Counted from the first letter of the stretch, positions 11,396-23,469 are shown. The stretch is 64,000 bases of DNA from Chrysopilus asiliformis (GCA_964034945.1 OZ035963.1:1798001-1862000), one strand, 5' to 3'. Translations and numbers: made by a program. Notes: generated by a model not told the origin, from the sequence alone.

Positions 11396-11621
11396 GATAT
11401 AGTCCTCATCCTGGTTATGGTATGGTGGTTCAATCCGATTATCCACCGGCCGGTTACCATAGTTATGGGCCAACAGCATATCAATGTAGTAATCCATATG
11501 CGACTGCAGTCGGTCCTGGCGGATATCCGACACCCGTTTCAGGTGGTTATTCACCAAGTCCGGCTTCATGCTATATGCCACCGCCACAGCATATACCACA
11601 ACACGATAAGACAAAGGATAG
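11396..11621 (+). CDS. MYT1L-like: MYT1-family gene, coding exon 7 (Tyr/Pro/Gly-rich)
   Basis: A 226-nt exon encoding GYSPHPGYGMVVQSDYPPAG and further Tyr/Pro/Gly-rich sequence, ending PQHDKTKD (residues about 1114-1188). The acceptor is ctttaacag and the donor gatag|gtaaga. Phase 2 joins it to exon 8 as KDSLTGCP. No known domain. Confidence 0.85.
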
Positions 11622-12898
11622 GTAAGATTGTTTCATTTTATTCATATATTCAAGGACATGCGACTATTTCGAATTCAAATAATAGATTTTAACTTCGGTA
11701 GCGTACTGGCACGGTATTTGATATTAGTGAAGCACGACTGGGAATTTCCTTAATTTTATTCAACCAATACTTAGAATATTTTCGTTTTCGGTAGAATGAA
11801 AAGGCATGATGATGATGCTAACAGGATTCGCATATGCATATAAATATTTGTATGGTTTTAAGTCATTATATTGAATAAACACCTATATACGTTCCGATAA
11901 GGATAACTCGATAATTCAAAAATTTTCATTTAAATTAAAGGGAAAAAGGAAAATCAGACAACACCTAAATTCATTCATGCTCATGTAGATTTTACCTGAA
12001 TAACTATGCGAATCTCCATATATACCCCTGAATGTATGACGTTTACTAACAAAAAGGAACTAAAGTTTTGTTCGAAGATCCAATTTGCACATTTAATGCT
12101 TGGCGCTGGGTTAAGATCCGTCAGCCTCTTTCATTGTGCTGTGCAGTTTTTGAGGTGTAGATACAAAAGTATTTCACGTTTTCTGTATGTAAGTACGTGA
12201 CTGTCTTTATCCAGCATAATAAGGACGAGCAGAGGCAGTCTAGTATTTTAAACATTAGTGCAGAATGAAAGCTTCTGATGAAAATCCCTTCGGTGGCGAC
12301 AGCGACTAAGGGACTTATTTTGGGTGCGGTAATTTTGACTTGATATGTACTCGCTTATATTTTGTTTTATCTTCGAATGAATATGCAGATATGTTCATCG
12401 CTGGCTGTGCGTCTTCATTCTCGTACCAAAATTATGCATCTTCTTCCTTCAGCGATGAACCTTAAGATTACGTTTTCGGTTATTAAAATAATTAGGTATT
12501 TTATGGGGTCGCCGCCATCGAAAAGGTTCTTGATGGTGTCTGCTGAAGGGTTTTTGTCTTTATCTTTTAGTTAAGTGGCACATTGATGTATGTAAAATTC
12601 CTTAAAGCGAGATTATTCTTGTCTACCGAAAAACTTTAAAAATTTCGATTTTTCTCAGCCATAGAGTTTTTGATACGTATATGGTTAAGATTTTTCGGTT
12701 AGAATTTTACGTGTAAAGAAATTTATTTCAAGATATTTTTCCATTAATTTTGGTAAACTAAAATTCACTTCTATAGGATTTCGAAAACTATTTTTTAGAC
12801 ATTATTTAGGAAAGACGAATTTTGAAATATACAGATTTTAACGGTGAACGAATTGTGCAATAAACAAAACTATTCACAGTGAATAGCTATGTATATAA

Positions 12899-13067
12899 AG
12901 GCCTGTGTCCACATGGAAGTTTATTTGCAGAAGTCGCTTCTAGAAGAGATTTCTGGTGTCACAACTTCTGGAAGTTCACTTGCAGTTAGTGTTTCCACGG
13001 GAAAAACTTCCAGAAGTCTATGCTAGAAGCGACTTCTCCAAATTAACTTCCATGTGGACACAGGCCT
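12899..13067. mobile_element. Harbinger-like MITE (169 bp), TAA target duplication
   Basis: Termini AGGCCTGTGTCCACATGGAA with an inverted copy at the right end. Further matching blocks (AGAAGTCGCTTCTAG) lie inside the arms. Flanked by TAA at 12896-12898 and 13068-13070. Non-coding. Confidence 0.75.
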
Positions 13068-14418
13068 TAAATATGCATTTTGAGTTTTGTTCAATTTTTC
13101 TAAGTTCGAATGATATTGAATTTGTGAACCAATATTTTGAAACTTGATCCAGGGAATTTCAGCCGGCGTACAACGATTCATAACAAAACCAGCCGAGTGA
13201 TTATAAACTCTTCAAATGATCCTGGAATAAAATGCCCACAAGCTATCAATATGATATAAATAAGGATTCCAAGAGCTGGCAGTAGGACCGTCGGTCAGTC
13301 ATTTCGTGAAATCAAGTAAATTGGGATGCTTTTCGTAAGCTGGTCCTCTTTATCTCACATTGCAGGATTTAAGGACTTGCAAACAAAATCAAAATTCCAA
13401 TATTTCCGTTTCGAAATTTATTACAGCTGCCTAGTATTTGCAAAAATCTAATAAACATATCCATACTGAAGAGTTGCTGGTGATGCCCCACCAGATTTCA
13501 CGTCAGACCATTCAAAAACAAAATTGATAAAAAAGGAATCCAGAAAAGGTTGAAAATACAATGACGAGAAAATTAAAATAAAAACTTTTCACTCCAGCAT
13601 TTTTTAAGATGTCGATTTTATGGCAATTTCTCCGAAATAGAAGGCCACCTTTCAGATACTGGAAAAGTTTAACGAATGTCGAATAAATCGGAAAACGTGT
13701 CTTTAAAAGCAATCTTGTTGAATTGGTAACAATTGATAAAATATTATTTTCTCTGCAGTATTATTGTTTTCTACTTTTGTAAGAATATTGAGGGAGATTT
13801 TTCCACTTTTCTTTTTTTTCAAATTATTTGCTTGAGGTAACGAGGCCGGGAAAGGAGTCCGATTTTTATTGTTGTAAAAAATCAAGAAAGGCAGACAATA
13901 TTTTTAAAAAAAAAATGTATAATGAATTTAATTATGCAAAAATATTTGAGGTATTATGACCTTTGATATAAAGTTTCGGAAAGAGTTTTTTTTTGTTTTG
14001 TTTTGTTGGTTTTGTTTAAATTGAGATTGGCATTTATCGAGGATATATTTCCCCTCTGAATATTTTCAGGAAGATCACCCCTTGTAAAAATAAAAATAAA
14101 TGAAACGTCCAATGATTTTTTGTGTGATTTTGGAGGGTTGTAGAATTCTGGGAATGGATAATATTTCTATATCTTTGCCTTTTATTTGGGGCTCTAGGTT
14201 ACTCTTATGATTACTCCTTAATATAATTAACAACCCATTGTTGATTGGCAATTTGAGAAATTTAAATTTTAAATAAACAAGGTTTAAAGTCGTGACGATA
14301 ATTTCCTCATGGATTTTCTTCTGTTTTTTCTGCGATTTTTAAACCATAATTTTATGTCCAGTACCAACTTTTTTTAGCTAAAATAAAAATGAAACCTGAA
14401 CACTTAAAATAGCATTAA

Positions 14419-14672
14419 CACGTTGGCTACCAGCCAAAAAAAAAAAACGCTTACTCCGCTAGTATACACTGGGAAAAAACGCAAAAATCATTTCTGTACT
14501 TTGTGAGTCACCAGTGAACACAAGATCAATACAGACAAAAACGAACTCCATGCTCCACAAAAAAAAACCCCTTTGTACCGCACGAGCGACTGCACTCAAC
14601 CATGGAACTTGAGAAACTGACGGTAATGACAATAGTGTGTGTACACCGGTGACTCACATGGTAGCCAACGTG
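14419..14672. mobile_element. piggyBac-like MITE (254 bp) with TTAA duplication
   Basis: Terminal repeats CACGTTGGCTACCA and TGGTAGCCAACGTG are flanked on both sides by TTAA, the target used by piggyBac transposases. The interior is unrelated to the two other TTAA-flanked elements at 33263 and 35806. Confidence 0.65.
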
Positions 14673-16717
14673 TTAATAAGTTGCTAGGTTAGTAAGTTAC
14701 GAGAGTACCCTGCTAGGTAACGCTTTGAGTTGGTGGTCTGAGGATAATAGTGACAATTAATGCTTGATACTACAATAGTATCATCGATATGGAATGTTAT
14801 TCTGTTGAAGGATTGCAATACCTTCCAAATGTTGGAATCTCTTTCATGTTTATTAATGTAAAACTGTAGGCGCGGTAGTAGAGAAGATAATTGTTTTCAG
14901 ATAATATTTTGAGGATGACGAAATGTTGAAATTTTTACGACTGCCTGCAGTCGTGGTTTTCATTTAGTTTTTGATTTATTTTTAGTGTGACAAACTTTTT
15001 AGTTCGGTTATAATAGTAGTTAAAATCAGCAATTTTTATTCTGTTCCTAAACGATATCCCTGATAATTTTGCTATATGATATACTCGAATCACAGTTCTT
15101 ATCTTCAAAAACGACTATTTAAGGATGTTTCCTATGGATTTACGAGCGACTAATGGCCAAATAATGTAGTCTGTGAACTGAATGAAAATTCTATAATAAA
15201 ATTCGATGAGCATCATTGGATCACATACTTTTGGATAGTCAAATTTTATTATTCGTTATCGGTATGTTTTCTTTTTTCTGTTACGCACAGGAAATTACAA
15301 GTATATGGTTTTCTTGAGTTCATTCTTTCCTTATTTGCGATTCGTTTCCTCATTGTATTCTATTCTCTGATAATTCGCTAGGATAATGAAGATAACACTA
15401 AATTAGGCCCCAAGGATATTCATTTGAATGTATTAGTAAAAGAAAATATCATACGTCCGCTCAAATCATATACATAATATTTTATCTGTATTTAACATAC
15501 ATACATAAATAAATATAACCATTTAGAAGTAGATGCCCTCCAAGTTGTGTCGAGATACTAGTCTTTAGAAGATTTCATTATCTACTGGGTATGAAGCGAG
15601 AGTATTTGTCAAGGGAAATTCTTCCTGTTAAGCAATGCCAATTTGCATATCCATATAGCAGATTTACGGCTAAGTCGCGTCTAGTTTCTGTTGTTCATGT
15701 GACCAAATTGTATGTCATATATAAATACAAATAGTTTGTGTTGAGACCTTAGAGGAAATCAAGTTGGTATTTCTTAGATAGGAAACAATTTTCACTGCGA
15801 CGGCCTGATATTAAAATAGTGTAATCAGACTTTTATCCTGATGGTCTTTGACCTCGGATCGCATAAACTCATTTCGCCCACCACCCGCCCTTGCATATGG
15901 GTAAAAATTAAATAAATAAATGAATGATCCATTCGACCCTGATGATGTAGAAACGGTCACATAACCTAACCCAACGGTAACCGAGCCAACTAAATTACAC
16001 AATGTCAAACGAAAGTGGCACCGTTGACGACAAGGGTATAAACTTTTAAGGATACTCCACGTACATACTTTTATTATTATCCCTTTAAGTATATGAATGG
16101 GGTCGAACTGGAGGATTGGTCGAAGGACGCTGGAATTGAACATTTCAGAAAAAGGAGTTGGAAAAATCTTTTTAGCATGAAAATCACGAAGCACTTTGCA
16201 TGTAATAAATGTACATACATGTGTCTTATTGTGTATGGTAGGAATACTTTTAGCCAACCCTCCCTTGTACATTTTGTTACACATTCAGTTTCCATCGGTT
16301 TTTCCATTCATTTCACAAATATACGATTGTACACGTATGTGCATATATGTGAATGCTCGTATCGTTCAAACAATAAAATAACCGTCTGTCTGAAAAGTTG
16401 AAATATCTAATAAAATTTATACGAAAATTATGCCATTAAAGCGTAGTATGTAGATATACGAAGTAAGGTGCTTCAGATAGGTTAAGATTAGCATAATCTA
16501 CATAGAAGACGAAGCATTATAATACAGTTAGCTACCTGTATAATTGATTTTATGCGCTTGGTCTTATCTAGATTAAAACCTCTACATCGTCGCTCAAAAT
16601 CCAGAAGTAAATCCGTTTTACTCTTTCCAATGGAATAGTTTTACCCTTAACAAAAAATTATCATTTCCGTAGCTAAATAAAATGTTAATATTATATTTCT
16701 ATATCTTGAAATCACAG

Positions 16718-16912
16718 TTTAACTGGATGTCCACGAAACGATCGTAACCACCTGCAATCACATTCCCAAGAGCTTAAATGTCCAACACCGGGCTGTGATG
16801 GTTCTGGTCACGTAACCGGTAACTACTCATCTCATCGCAGCTTATCGGGTTGTCCACGTGCAAACAAACCCAAAAGTAAACCACGCGACGGTCAAGACTC
16901 AGAACCATTAAG
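16718..16912 (+). CDS. MYT1L-like: MYT1-family gene, coding exon 8 (half-finger remnant and finger 3)
   Basis: Encodes [20 protein letters not shown], then [16 protein letters not shown] and [12 protein letters not shown]. The full finger is at residues about 1210-1234. The opening SLTGCP matches the last quarter of a CCHHC finger, but exon 7 supplies no ligands before it, so it is a remnant or a non-zinc linker. A basic linker with KPKSKPR follows. The acceptor is aatcacag and the donor attaag|gtaagc. Confidence 0.93.
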
Positions 16913-17042
16913 GTAAGCATTTTGGGAAAATATGAGGGTATTTTTCCGCTTTTTTTGGTAAACTACATAGAAATTTAGGTTCAACTGTGTTGTAAGTTTA
17001 ATTAAAAGTCAGTTTTTGTGATTAAAATCGAAAATTTGATAG

Positions 17043-17105
17043 GTGTCCCATACCTGGATGCGATGGATCGGGCCATTCAACAGGCAAATTTTTGTCACAT
17101 CGAAG
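17043..17105 (+). CDS. MYT1L-like: MYT1-family gene, coding exon 9 (first part of finger 4)
   Basis: A 63-nt exon encoding [21 protein letters not shown]. It supplies the two Cys and two His of finger 4, and the closing Cys is in exon 10. The acceptor atag has a weak pyrimidine tract and the donor is cgaag|gtgagc. Finger 4 is split at the same point as finger 1, after HR. Confidence 0.93.
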
Positions 17106-17221
17106 GTGAGCTAGAACTTGTTTTTATTACATCTAAATATTAATTATGTATTTAGTTTTTGTACAAAAATTGGTTGCTCAATTGTAAATAAAATAAAACG
17201 TGATTTTTTTTTGCCCCAAAG

Positions 17222-17490
17222 TGCGTCTGGATGTCCAATTGCAAATCGAAATAAGATGCGTGTTTTGGAGAATGGTGGAACAGTGGAGCAGCATAAGGCG
17301 GCAGTTGCAGCGGCCACAGCGATGAAATTCGATGGAGTTAATTGTCCGACACCTGGTTGTGATGGTACTGGTCATATCAATGGAACATTTCTAACACATA
17401 GATCTCTATCAGGATGTCCAACTGCAGCGCAGGGTATCAAGAAGCCGAAATTCGACGAGGTGACTATGGTATATCCCAAGGGTTATACGG
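17222..17490 (+). CDS. MYT1L-like: MYT1-family gene, coding exon 10 (end of finger 4, finger 5)
   Basis: Starts [13 protein letters not shown], closing finger 4. A 37-residue linker (1280-1315) rich in Ala follows, then finger 5 as [20 protein letters not shown] plus SLSGCP (residues about 1316-1340), and [17 protein letters not shown]. The SxSGCPIA and [11 protein letters not shown] signatures correspond to the last two fingers of vertebrate MYT1 proteins. The donor is acgg|gtgagt, phase 1. The in-frame read-through downstream is intronic and ends at 17624. Confidence 0.93.
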
Positions 17491-17578
17491 GTGAGTCCAC
17501 TTTAAATTTTATGTTTTTATTTCGAACATTTTTTTTATTGCCGGATTTTAAAATCAAATGTCTGAAAAACATTACTTA

Positions 17579-18086
17579 CCCCCGTCGCACACTTCAGCTA
17601 AGCGAGCTCAACTACGGGAGCTAGGTTTCTCGCTGAAAGTAAAATCCTTAGCACTTGCATTGGCGACCGCACACTTCAGCGAAACTATGAAACTACATCG
17701 CGTAGTCATGGGCGACGCGGACTAAGCTCGCTCGCGTAGTTCAGACCTCAACTACGCGAACGACTTCGCTGGCATCGCTGACACTCACATATAAATATTT
17801 TCGGCGTTATACAGTGTAGAATCGGTGTTTGCAAAAGTGTAGTATTTTGTGGACATAAAAGTGTAAGGAAAACGTGAAAATTGAATTCTTTTGCGGAATA
17901 TTTTCAATCGCGTTAAATAATTTATATCTAAAAATGGCTGCAGATAAAGTGGAGAAATGCATATATTTACCGAAAATATCGCCGCGTAGCTTAGCTCAAG
18001 TGTGCAATGAGGTGAGCTAACCCAGCCAGGCTATGTAACTATAGTTAGCCTCGCTCACATAGCTTAGTTGAAGTGTGCGACGGGGG
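17579..18086. mobile_element. Harbinger-like MITE (508 bp), TTA target duplication
   Basis: Termini CCCCCGTCGCACACTTCAGC with an inverted copy ending GTGTGCGACGGGGG, flanked by TTA at 17576-17578 and 18087-18089. Several internal partial repeats of the terminal motif (cgcacacttcagcg, tagctcaagtgtgc) suggest an element built from repeated end segments. It lies just past the exon 10 donor. Confidence 0.75.
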
Positions 18087-18335
18087 TTAGTGTTGATTTT
18101 ATGATTTTTTGTTTATTATGCATATTCCTTTTTGGAGATAAAATAAATCTAAAACCAAAAATATCTATGCTCAACATTTGTTTATATATATTTTTTTTAA
18201 ATCTTTCTGTCAGACTCGTTTTTATTGTGAATAAATTTCTAATCTAATTAATTTGTTTAAAAAAGTGTGTGTGTGTGCTCATAGCAGTGTCAAAAAATTA
18301 GTTACAAATACAAATTTTTTTACCTGTTTATTCAG

Positions 18336-18390
18336 ATTACGCAACATTTTGTTTCGGTGCTGAATATCTACTCTAAGACTACACTTACAG
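18336..18390 (+). other. Candidate 55-nt alternative (poison or C-terminal) exon
   Basis: Flanked by a strong acceptor (acctgtttattcag) and a consensus donor (cag|gtaaga). If joined to exon 10 in its phase it encodes DYATFCFGAEYLL and then a stop, which would remove the coiled coil and tail. Because 55 is not a multiple of 3, inclusion would also shift exon 11. One other frame is open throughout, so the coding evidence is weak; the case rests on the splice sites. Confidence 0.3.
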
Positions 18391-19596
18391 GTAAGAAAGT
18401 TTTAGTTTTTTTTTCGTTTTTTTGTTTGTTCATAATTGACTAAATGATTACCTCTGAAATTCAATTGTTACTGAAATGTGTAACTGAAATATTAAATAAA
18501 TTTTATTATGATCACGTGTTTATTAAATGTTATTGGCACACACACTTACTGTTATATTCAATTTTAAGGTAGTTTTTCGTTTGTTTTAGTAATGGGACAA
18601 AAATTCGTCATTTTTAGCTACGAAATTATTAGGTAGGACAAATTAACCAGAATCGTGATTTTTGTTTACCAAGTTTGAACCCATTTTTCTTTTCTAAATG
18701 TCTTTGCAAAATAATTTTTTAAAAATAAGAAAAACATTCACTTCTAAAACGAAAGTAAAAAGCGTAGAAAATCCTTCAAAGCCACAATTGCTCGCAAAGA
18801 ATTTTTGAAAAACAACTAAAGGAATCTTTGCAATTTAGTCAAATAAAAGATTCAACAAAATACCCTCACCTGCTAAAAGTGGATAACGAGATTTTCGAGG
18901 TACTTTTGTTTTGGGGCATCCCATCCCCTTTTCACTGATTTTGGTTGACTTTTGCGATAACCCCTGAATGGCAGGAAAATAAATAAAACGAAATTCAACA
19001 AGAGGGACCACCAAAAATTTCAGATTAATAACTATTGGTTCTGTTTTGAAGATTTTTTGGGGGTTGTTAAACGTACAACAAAATGCCAATTTATCATACG
19101 CGATTGGAGCATTACACAAATGTAACACTCGATTTTGATTGATTGACGATTGCCGCGATGTTCGTTTATTGAGGGAAGTCTTTTTGGTATTAAACTTTAA
19201 AGCTACAAACTCTCAACATTCTGTGATATAATCTGATTACTTTATTGATGATAAAATTAAGGGAACATGTGATTGAATACCGGAATGCGAAAGCCTTAAA
19301 ACTGATCTTGAAATATCGAACACGCAGATTAAAGTTTATCTTTCTATTTATTGTTGCAAATTTTCTGTATTTCGTTGTGTGTGCCTATTATAAATAAACA
19401 CGTGATACTGATATATGATACAATTTTTATTTGTCTTACAACTTTTGATTGATAATAACTTTAACTACCAACGAGAAATAATTTTTTTTTGTTTTACTTT
19501 TTATTACAATAAATACCAAAGTTTTAGATTTCTAATATTGATAATGTCTATAATGTGGATTTCGCGTTTAAAATTAGACAAAATTTTTACCAATAA
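18391..19596 (+). other. Intron 10, middle part
   Basis: AT-rich with a short (GT)n run just before the candidate exon. No gene or recognisable element seen. Confidence 0.5.
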
Positions 19597-20082
19597 TCAT
19601 ACTAATATATAAAAATGGGTTGGTGTCTGTCTGTCTGTCTGTTCCTCTTTCACGCAAAAACGGGTAAACCGATTGACTTGAAATTTGGCATAAGTATCTG
19701 TGGTAGTTCTGGTTCCAACATAGGCATACGGAAAATTAGCGCGAGGGGTGAGGGGAGTAAGGGGAGGGGGTAAAGTGATTTCGAAACTTAGTTTTTGCGC
19801 TATGTTACTCTTTCGCGGGGAAACTACTGAACCGATTTGCCTGAAATTTGGCATAGATGTTCGCCGGGAGTCCAGCCACAACATAGGCCCATTTAAAAGT
19901 AGCCCCAGAGGTGGGGGAGTAAGGGGAGGGGGTAAAGTGATATCGAAACTTAGCTCTTCCTCTATGTTACTCTTTCGCGGGGAAACTACCGAGCCGATTG
20001 GCCTGAAGTTTAGCTCCAACACAGACCATCAAAAAAAAAAATTCAAAAAACTTAACCCGGCAACGACGGGTATGCAAGCTAG
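19597..20082 (+). mobile_element. Helitron-like non-autonomous element, copy 2
   Basis: Begins TCATACTAATATATAAAAA, has a (GTCT)n block, two related inner segments each ending in a ggggagtaaggggaggggg run, and ends with the hairpin CCCGGCAACGACGGG then TATGCAAGCTAG. The host bases are A before TC and T after CTAG, as expected for Helitron insertion between A and T without target duplication. The open frames on both strands are side effects of the repeat. 486 bp, no Rep/helicase. Confidence 0.8.
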
Positions 20083-20240
20083 TATGAAAATATTTCAATG
20101 TGTTAGGCGGAAGTGTGTGTCGCAATTTCAAATAAAAGGTGGGAATTAAATTGTGTAGTTTGAGAGATAAAATAACTTGAAAAAATGGACAGCATTTTAG
20201 TAAACTTCTGTTCGTAGGGTATTAAATGTTTGCCTTTTAG

Positions 20241-20365
20241 CAATCGAATCGCGTTCATTCCGCAATATATTCAACCAAACGTTGCCGTCAGATTTCGTAC
20301 GGCCCCAATTTCCGCAGGCATTCATTCACATTGCCAATGAAGATGCCACTAAATATGAAGCATGA
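20241..20365 (+). other. Candidate alternative 3'-terminal exon of the MYT1-family gene
   Basis: Follows a good acceptor (tttgccttttag). Joined in phase to exon 10 it reads AIESRSFRNIFNQTLPSDF and continues to TGA at 20363-20365, adding 41 residues. An AATAAA lies nearby at about 20382. The stretch is more GC-rich than its surroundings. Against it, the other two frames are also open here, so the reading frame is not decisive. Confidence 0.22.
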
Positions 20366-21963
20366 GGCATCGGCAGCGGGAATAAAACGTGAAACACTTA
20401 AATATTTCATATCGCACAAAACATAATGAGAATGCCGCAGGGTTTCTTTAGACTAGAGTTATACATTAACCCCTTTTTGTCTAGTGCTGATGCATCGTCG
20501 GCCACGTTTAAGAAATGGAACCTAAAACCCTTTGGAAGGAGAGTGAGTGCTTTTAAAATGATAAAATGTTAATTTTATCTCGGCAAGGGATTAATATTTT
20601 CTAAGGATTCAAAATGTATAAGGGTTTATTATATGTCTATATAGGTAGAAGAATTTTTGAATTTACGGATGTTTGTGTTTGTTTCGCTTAGTATATTTAT
20701 ATGTCGGTATATGAACAACTAAACACAAGTGGAAAATAAAATGTTCAAATTACATTCGGTGAAATCTACCAGTGTTGACTCTATACGATATTCCTGGCCA
20801 GATTGTATTGGTTGTATACAATTCCATATATAGATTATAGTTAACGTAAAAATCTATGACACTTTATCCATTATACCCAATTTTAAATGTATATTGGAGC
20901 TTGTCCAACCCTTATGCTATCCGCAAATTATGATGACATCTAAAAGCATTTCTCATATATGTACATCTACTTCTCTATGTCACCTATCATATTTTATGTG
21001 TATATGTCAAAAGTAGACGATAACCGGAGAATTCAACGCAATAACCACAATGATGCTTTGTTTCCCACGATGAAAGGTTTGAAGGTGCGTTTACGCGTAG
21101 ATCAAATGTATCAAAAAATCGGAAATACTTGGTGAGGTTGATGACTGTTTAAATTAGAGGGTAAAAAAGACAGGATGCCTTAACCTTCTATCGTAGTATG
21201 ATTACATATAAGAAATCGGAGGTCTTCTCTCACAAAGTAAAAGATTCTGTACTTTTTTATTTTCGTTTTTGGTTTTATATTCGAGATCCTTCTTATACGG
21301 GCTCATTTTCCTATTCCCCTTACTAAAGTGATAAAGGCTCACGGGGTTATATCGTTCTGTTATGTTTGCTTATGAAGGGTTGAGATTTGATTTTGGTTTG
21401 TTTTTTGGATTTTAATCAAATTATTGTTAGCTACCACCATATTTTCGCTTAATATTAAGCGACTGAAGAAGTACCTATGTAAAGTTGATATGAACGGAAT
21501 CTCGAGAGAAAAATGTTTTCCGTTTTGTATATCCTTAAGAAAAAAGGAAAGAATTCTTTTTGAAACAAGGATAATAAAAATGGGATCATTTAAGGGTGGG
21601 ACGAGTGAACCACTTTGTGAGCCTGATATACTGGTGAAGCCATTTCAAAATTAAAATGTTGGAAATTTTAATTAAATTTTATTTGTATTTAAATTATTTT
21701 TTACCTGATGTTTTAGATTTTTTTTTATCCCTCCACTTGGTTGAATTTCTTTTCGCCATATAAAACATTTATGCATTATTACTTTCTCATACGAAGTTTT
21801 CTATCCTTTTCTAACATAGCTAAACGAACGAGTCCGATATTACCTCACGTCCGTGATGACACCACTCTCCCCTAATAAAGTATTGTCTTCATAAAAAATG
21901 TTGACCTCTTTATTTTGCCTAAAAAACATTTGCCGAGCATTGCTGAGTCGATTGGAGCAACAA
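20366..21963 (+). other. Intron 10, unannotated stretch
   Basis: AT-rich intronic DNA. No gene, tRNA-like fold or dated transposon terminus recognised. Confidence 0.5.
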
Positions 21964-22615
21964 TGGGCGCATCCAACTACCAGAGCGGCTCAGCATCGCT
22001 CTAGAGCGAAAAAGGTGCTCAGTTACTGAACGCAATCGCTACAGAGCGGCTCAACTGAGCAGCTCACATTTTTTCTGAGCGTAAAAGAACTCCGCTCAGT
22101 AGCTGAGCAAATGTCAAATGAAGAATTACAGAACCTCAATTCATGTCTAAAAACGACGACGGAAATACATAAATGGTGTTATTTATAATATTTATAGTTA
22201 TTTATGTTATTTATAATACGGGAAGCCTCACGGAAGTTCTTGCTGAGCAAACGGGAATGGAAATAGTCAGCTTTGCGAAAATGTTGGCGAAGAGTTCGGG
22301 AGTGTACTTCGGCATAGTCACCTCAAAATAATCCCGGTTTCTTTCATGCTTCGAACTTCGAATTGAGGTTACTTCAAAATGAGTATTACATTCGTCAACC
22401 AACATTGCGATGGGCTCCAAATTTATCATATCTGACGCTCAAATACCGAATATTGTGGAAATAATTATATCTTATACTATAACCCCAAATATTTTGACAG
22501 TTTTATGTGCGCGGCTCAGTAGCGGTTCATTCAGTAAACACTGAGCGGCTCAGCTGAGCGGTTTTTTGACACATACTGAGCCGCTCCAGAGCGGTTCGGG
22601 TCGCTGAATGCACCC
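21964..22615. mobile_element. Terminal-inverted-repeat element, about 650 bp
   Basis: Left end GGGCGCATCCAACTACCAGA and inverted right end GGGTGCATTCAGCGACCCGA, both followed by repeated gagcggctcag motifs. The target duplication is unclear. A minus-strand frame inside (22211-22429, 72 residues) begins MINLEPIAMLVDECNTHFEV. It may be a transposase fragment but I do not recognise it. Confidence 0.5.
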
Positions 22616-23209
22616 AAATTCTTTCTGTCTATTAATCTGTGTACAAGATTTCTCAAAAACTAATAGAGCTAGAGTCATGAAATTTTACAGGGATATTTGG
22701 CCCTGAAATAGGACGATGGAAATCCCTTTACCGGTAGTCTTATGTATGACAGAAGCTGAAGACAATCAAATTGCTTATACTTCTGTTTTCTACTAGAACT
22801 CAATATCTCAAATCGATATTCGGTTTTTTTTCTGAAAAATTCGTTTTTTGCGATTCTCTAACAGATTTTTGGTACTTGGATGCATGGCAAGAATTCAAAA
22901 CAGTAATATTTCTAACAATTTGCTCTTTAACCGTTATCCGCTATATTTTACTGTTATAATTAACTGCGATATTTTTAATATTTTCGTAAAATCTCAAAAT
23001 TTCAATAGATTTTTGCGAATTGCTTGTAAACTAACGGGTTTTCGAAAAAAACGGTTAAAAGGAGAACTAAAGATATTTAAATTTTACCGTTATCCAAGTT
23101 ATCTTTTTATGTGGAGTAATATTTTTTTCATCGGGTTAAAAATAAAGTCGTTAATGCAATAAGAGTAATAGAGAAAAAACTTGAAGATCTTTTTTTTAAT
23201 CACTTTCAG

Positions 23210-23469
23210 GTATGGAAATAATAATGAATACGGCTGGCTCTACAACAACAACAACATCAGCACCATCGGCAGCACCTATTGTACAGACGGCAACAACAAA
23301 CTCAACTACTAACAGCAGTGGTAATAATCCAACAAATAGTGAAGATCTGACAACTTTGGAAGCGGAAATATCGGAGCTGCAACGTGAAAATGCCCGTGTC
23401 GAGTCCCAAATGATGCGCCTTAAATCTGATATAAATGCAATGGAATCTCAACTAAGTAACGGTGATAGG
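23210..23469 (+). CDS. MYT1L-like: MYT1-family gene, coding exon 11 (coiled coil)
   Basis: After cactttcag it reads GMEIIMNTAGS, a Thr/Ser/Asn-rich spacer, then LTTLEAEISELQRENARVES and further heptad sequence up to MESQLSNGDR (residues about 1411-1447). This matches the position and style of the C-terminal coiled coil of MYT1 proteins, used for self-association and co-factor binding. The donor chosen is gatagg|gtacgt (phase 0), which joins exon 12 in frame. A second donor, atcag|gttggt, at 23483 would be out of phase. Confidence 0.9.

Larger units (their letters stand above)
11622..16717 (+). other. Intron 7 (5.1 kb)
   Basis: Contains MITEs at 12899 and 14419. The stretches 11630-12898, 13068-14418 and 14673-16717 are AT-rich with no gene I can support. 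I looked for a missing first half of a CCHHC finger (CPxPGC..GH), which would complete the SLTGCP remnant at the start of exon 8, and saw none. Confidence 0.55.

Noticed and set aside
15811..16401. Overlapping opposite-strand frames of 102 and 157 codons in intron 7
   Set aside because: Mutually overlapping, without splice sites, domain or plausible composition.
11622..16717. Search for a lost zinc-finger half-exon in intron 7
   Set aside because: No CPxPGC..GH pattern found in plus-strand frames by reading; it may be absent or decayed.
19597..20149. Open frames of 130-145 codons on both strands in the Helitron-like copies (also 25998-26457)
   Set aside because: The same frames recur in every copy with shifting lengths, follow the GTCT and GGGGAGTAAGGGG repeats, and show no protein family. 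They are by-products of non-coding repeat sequence.
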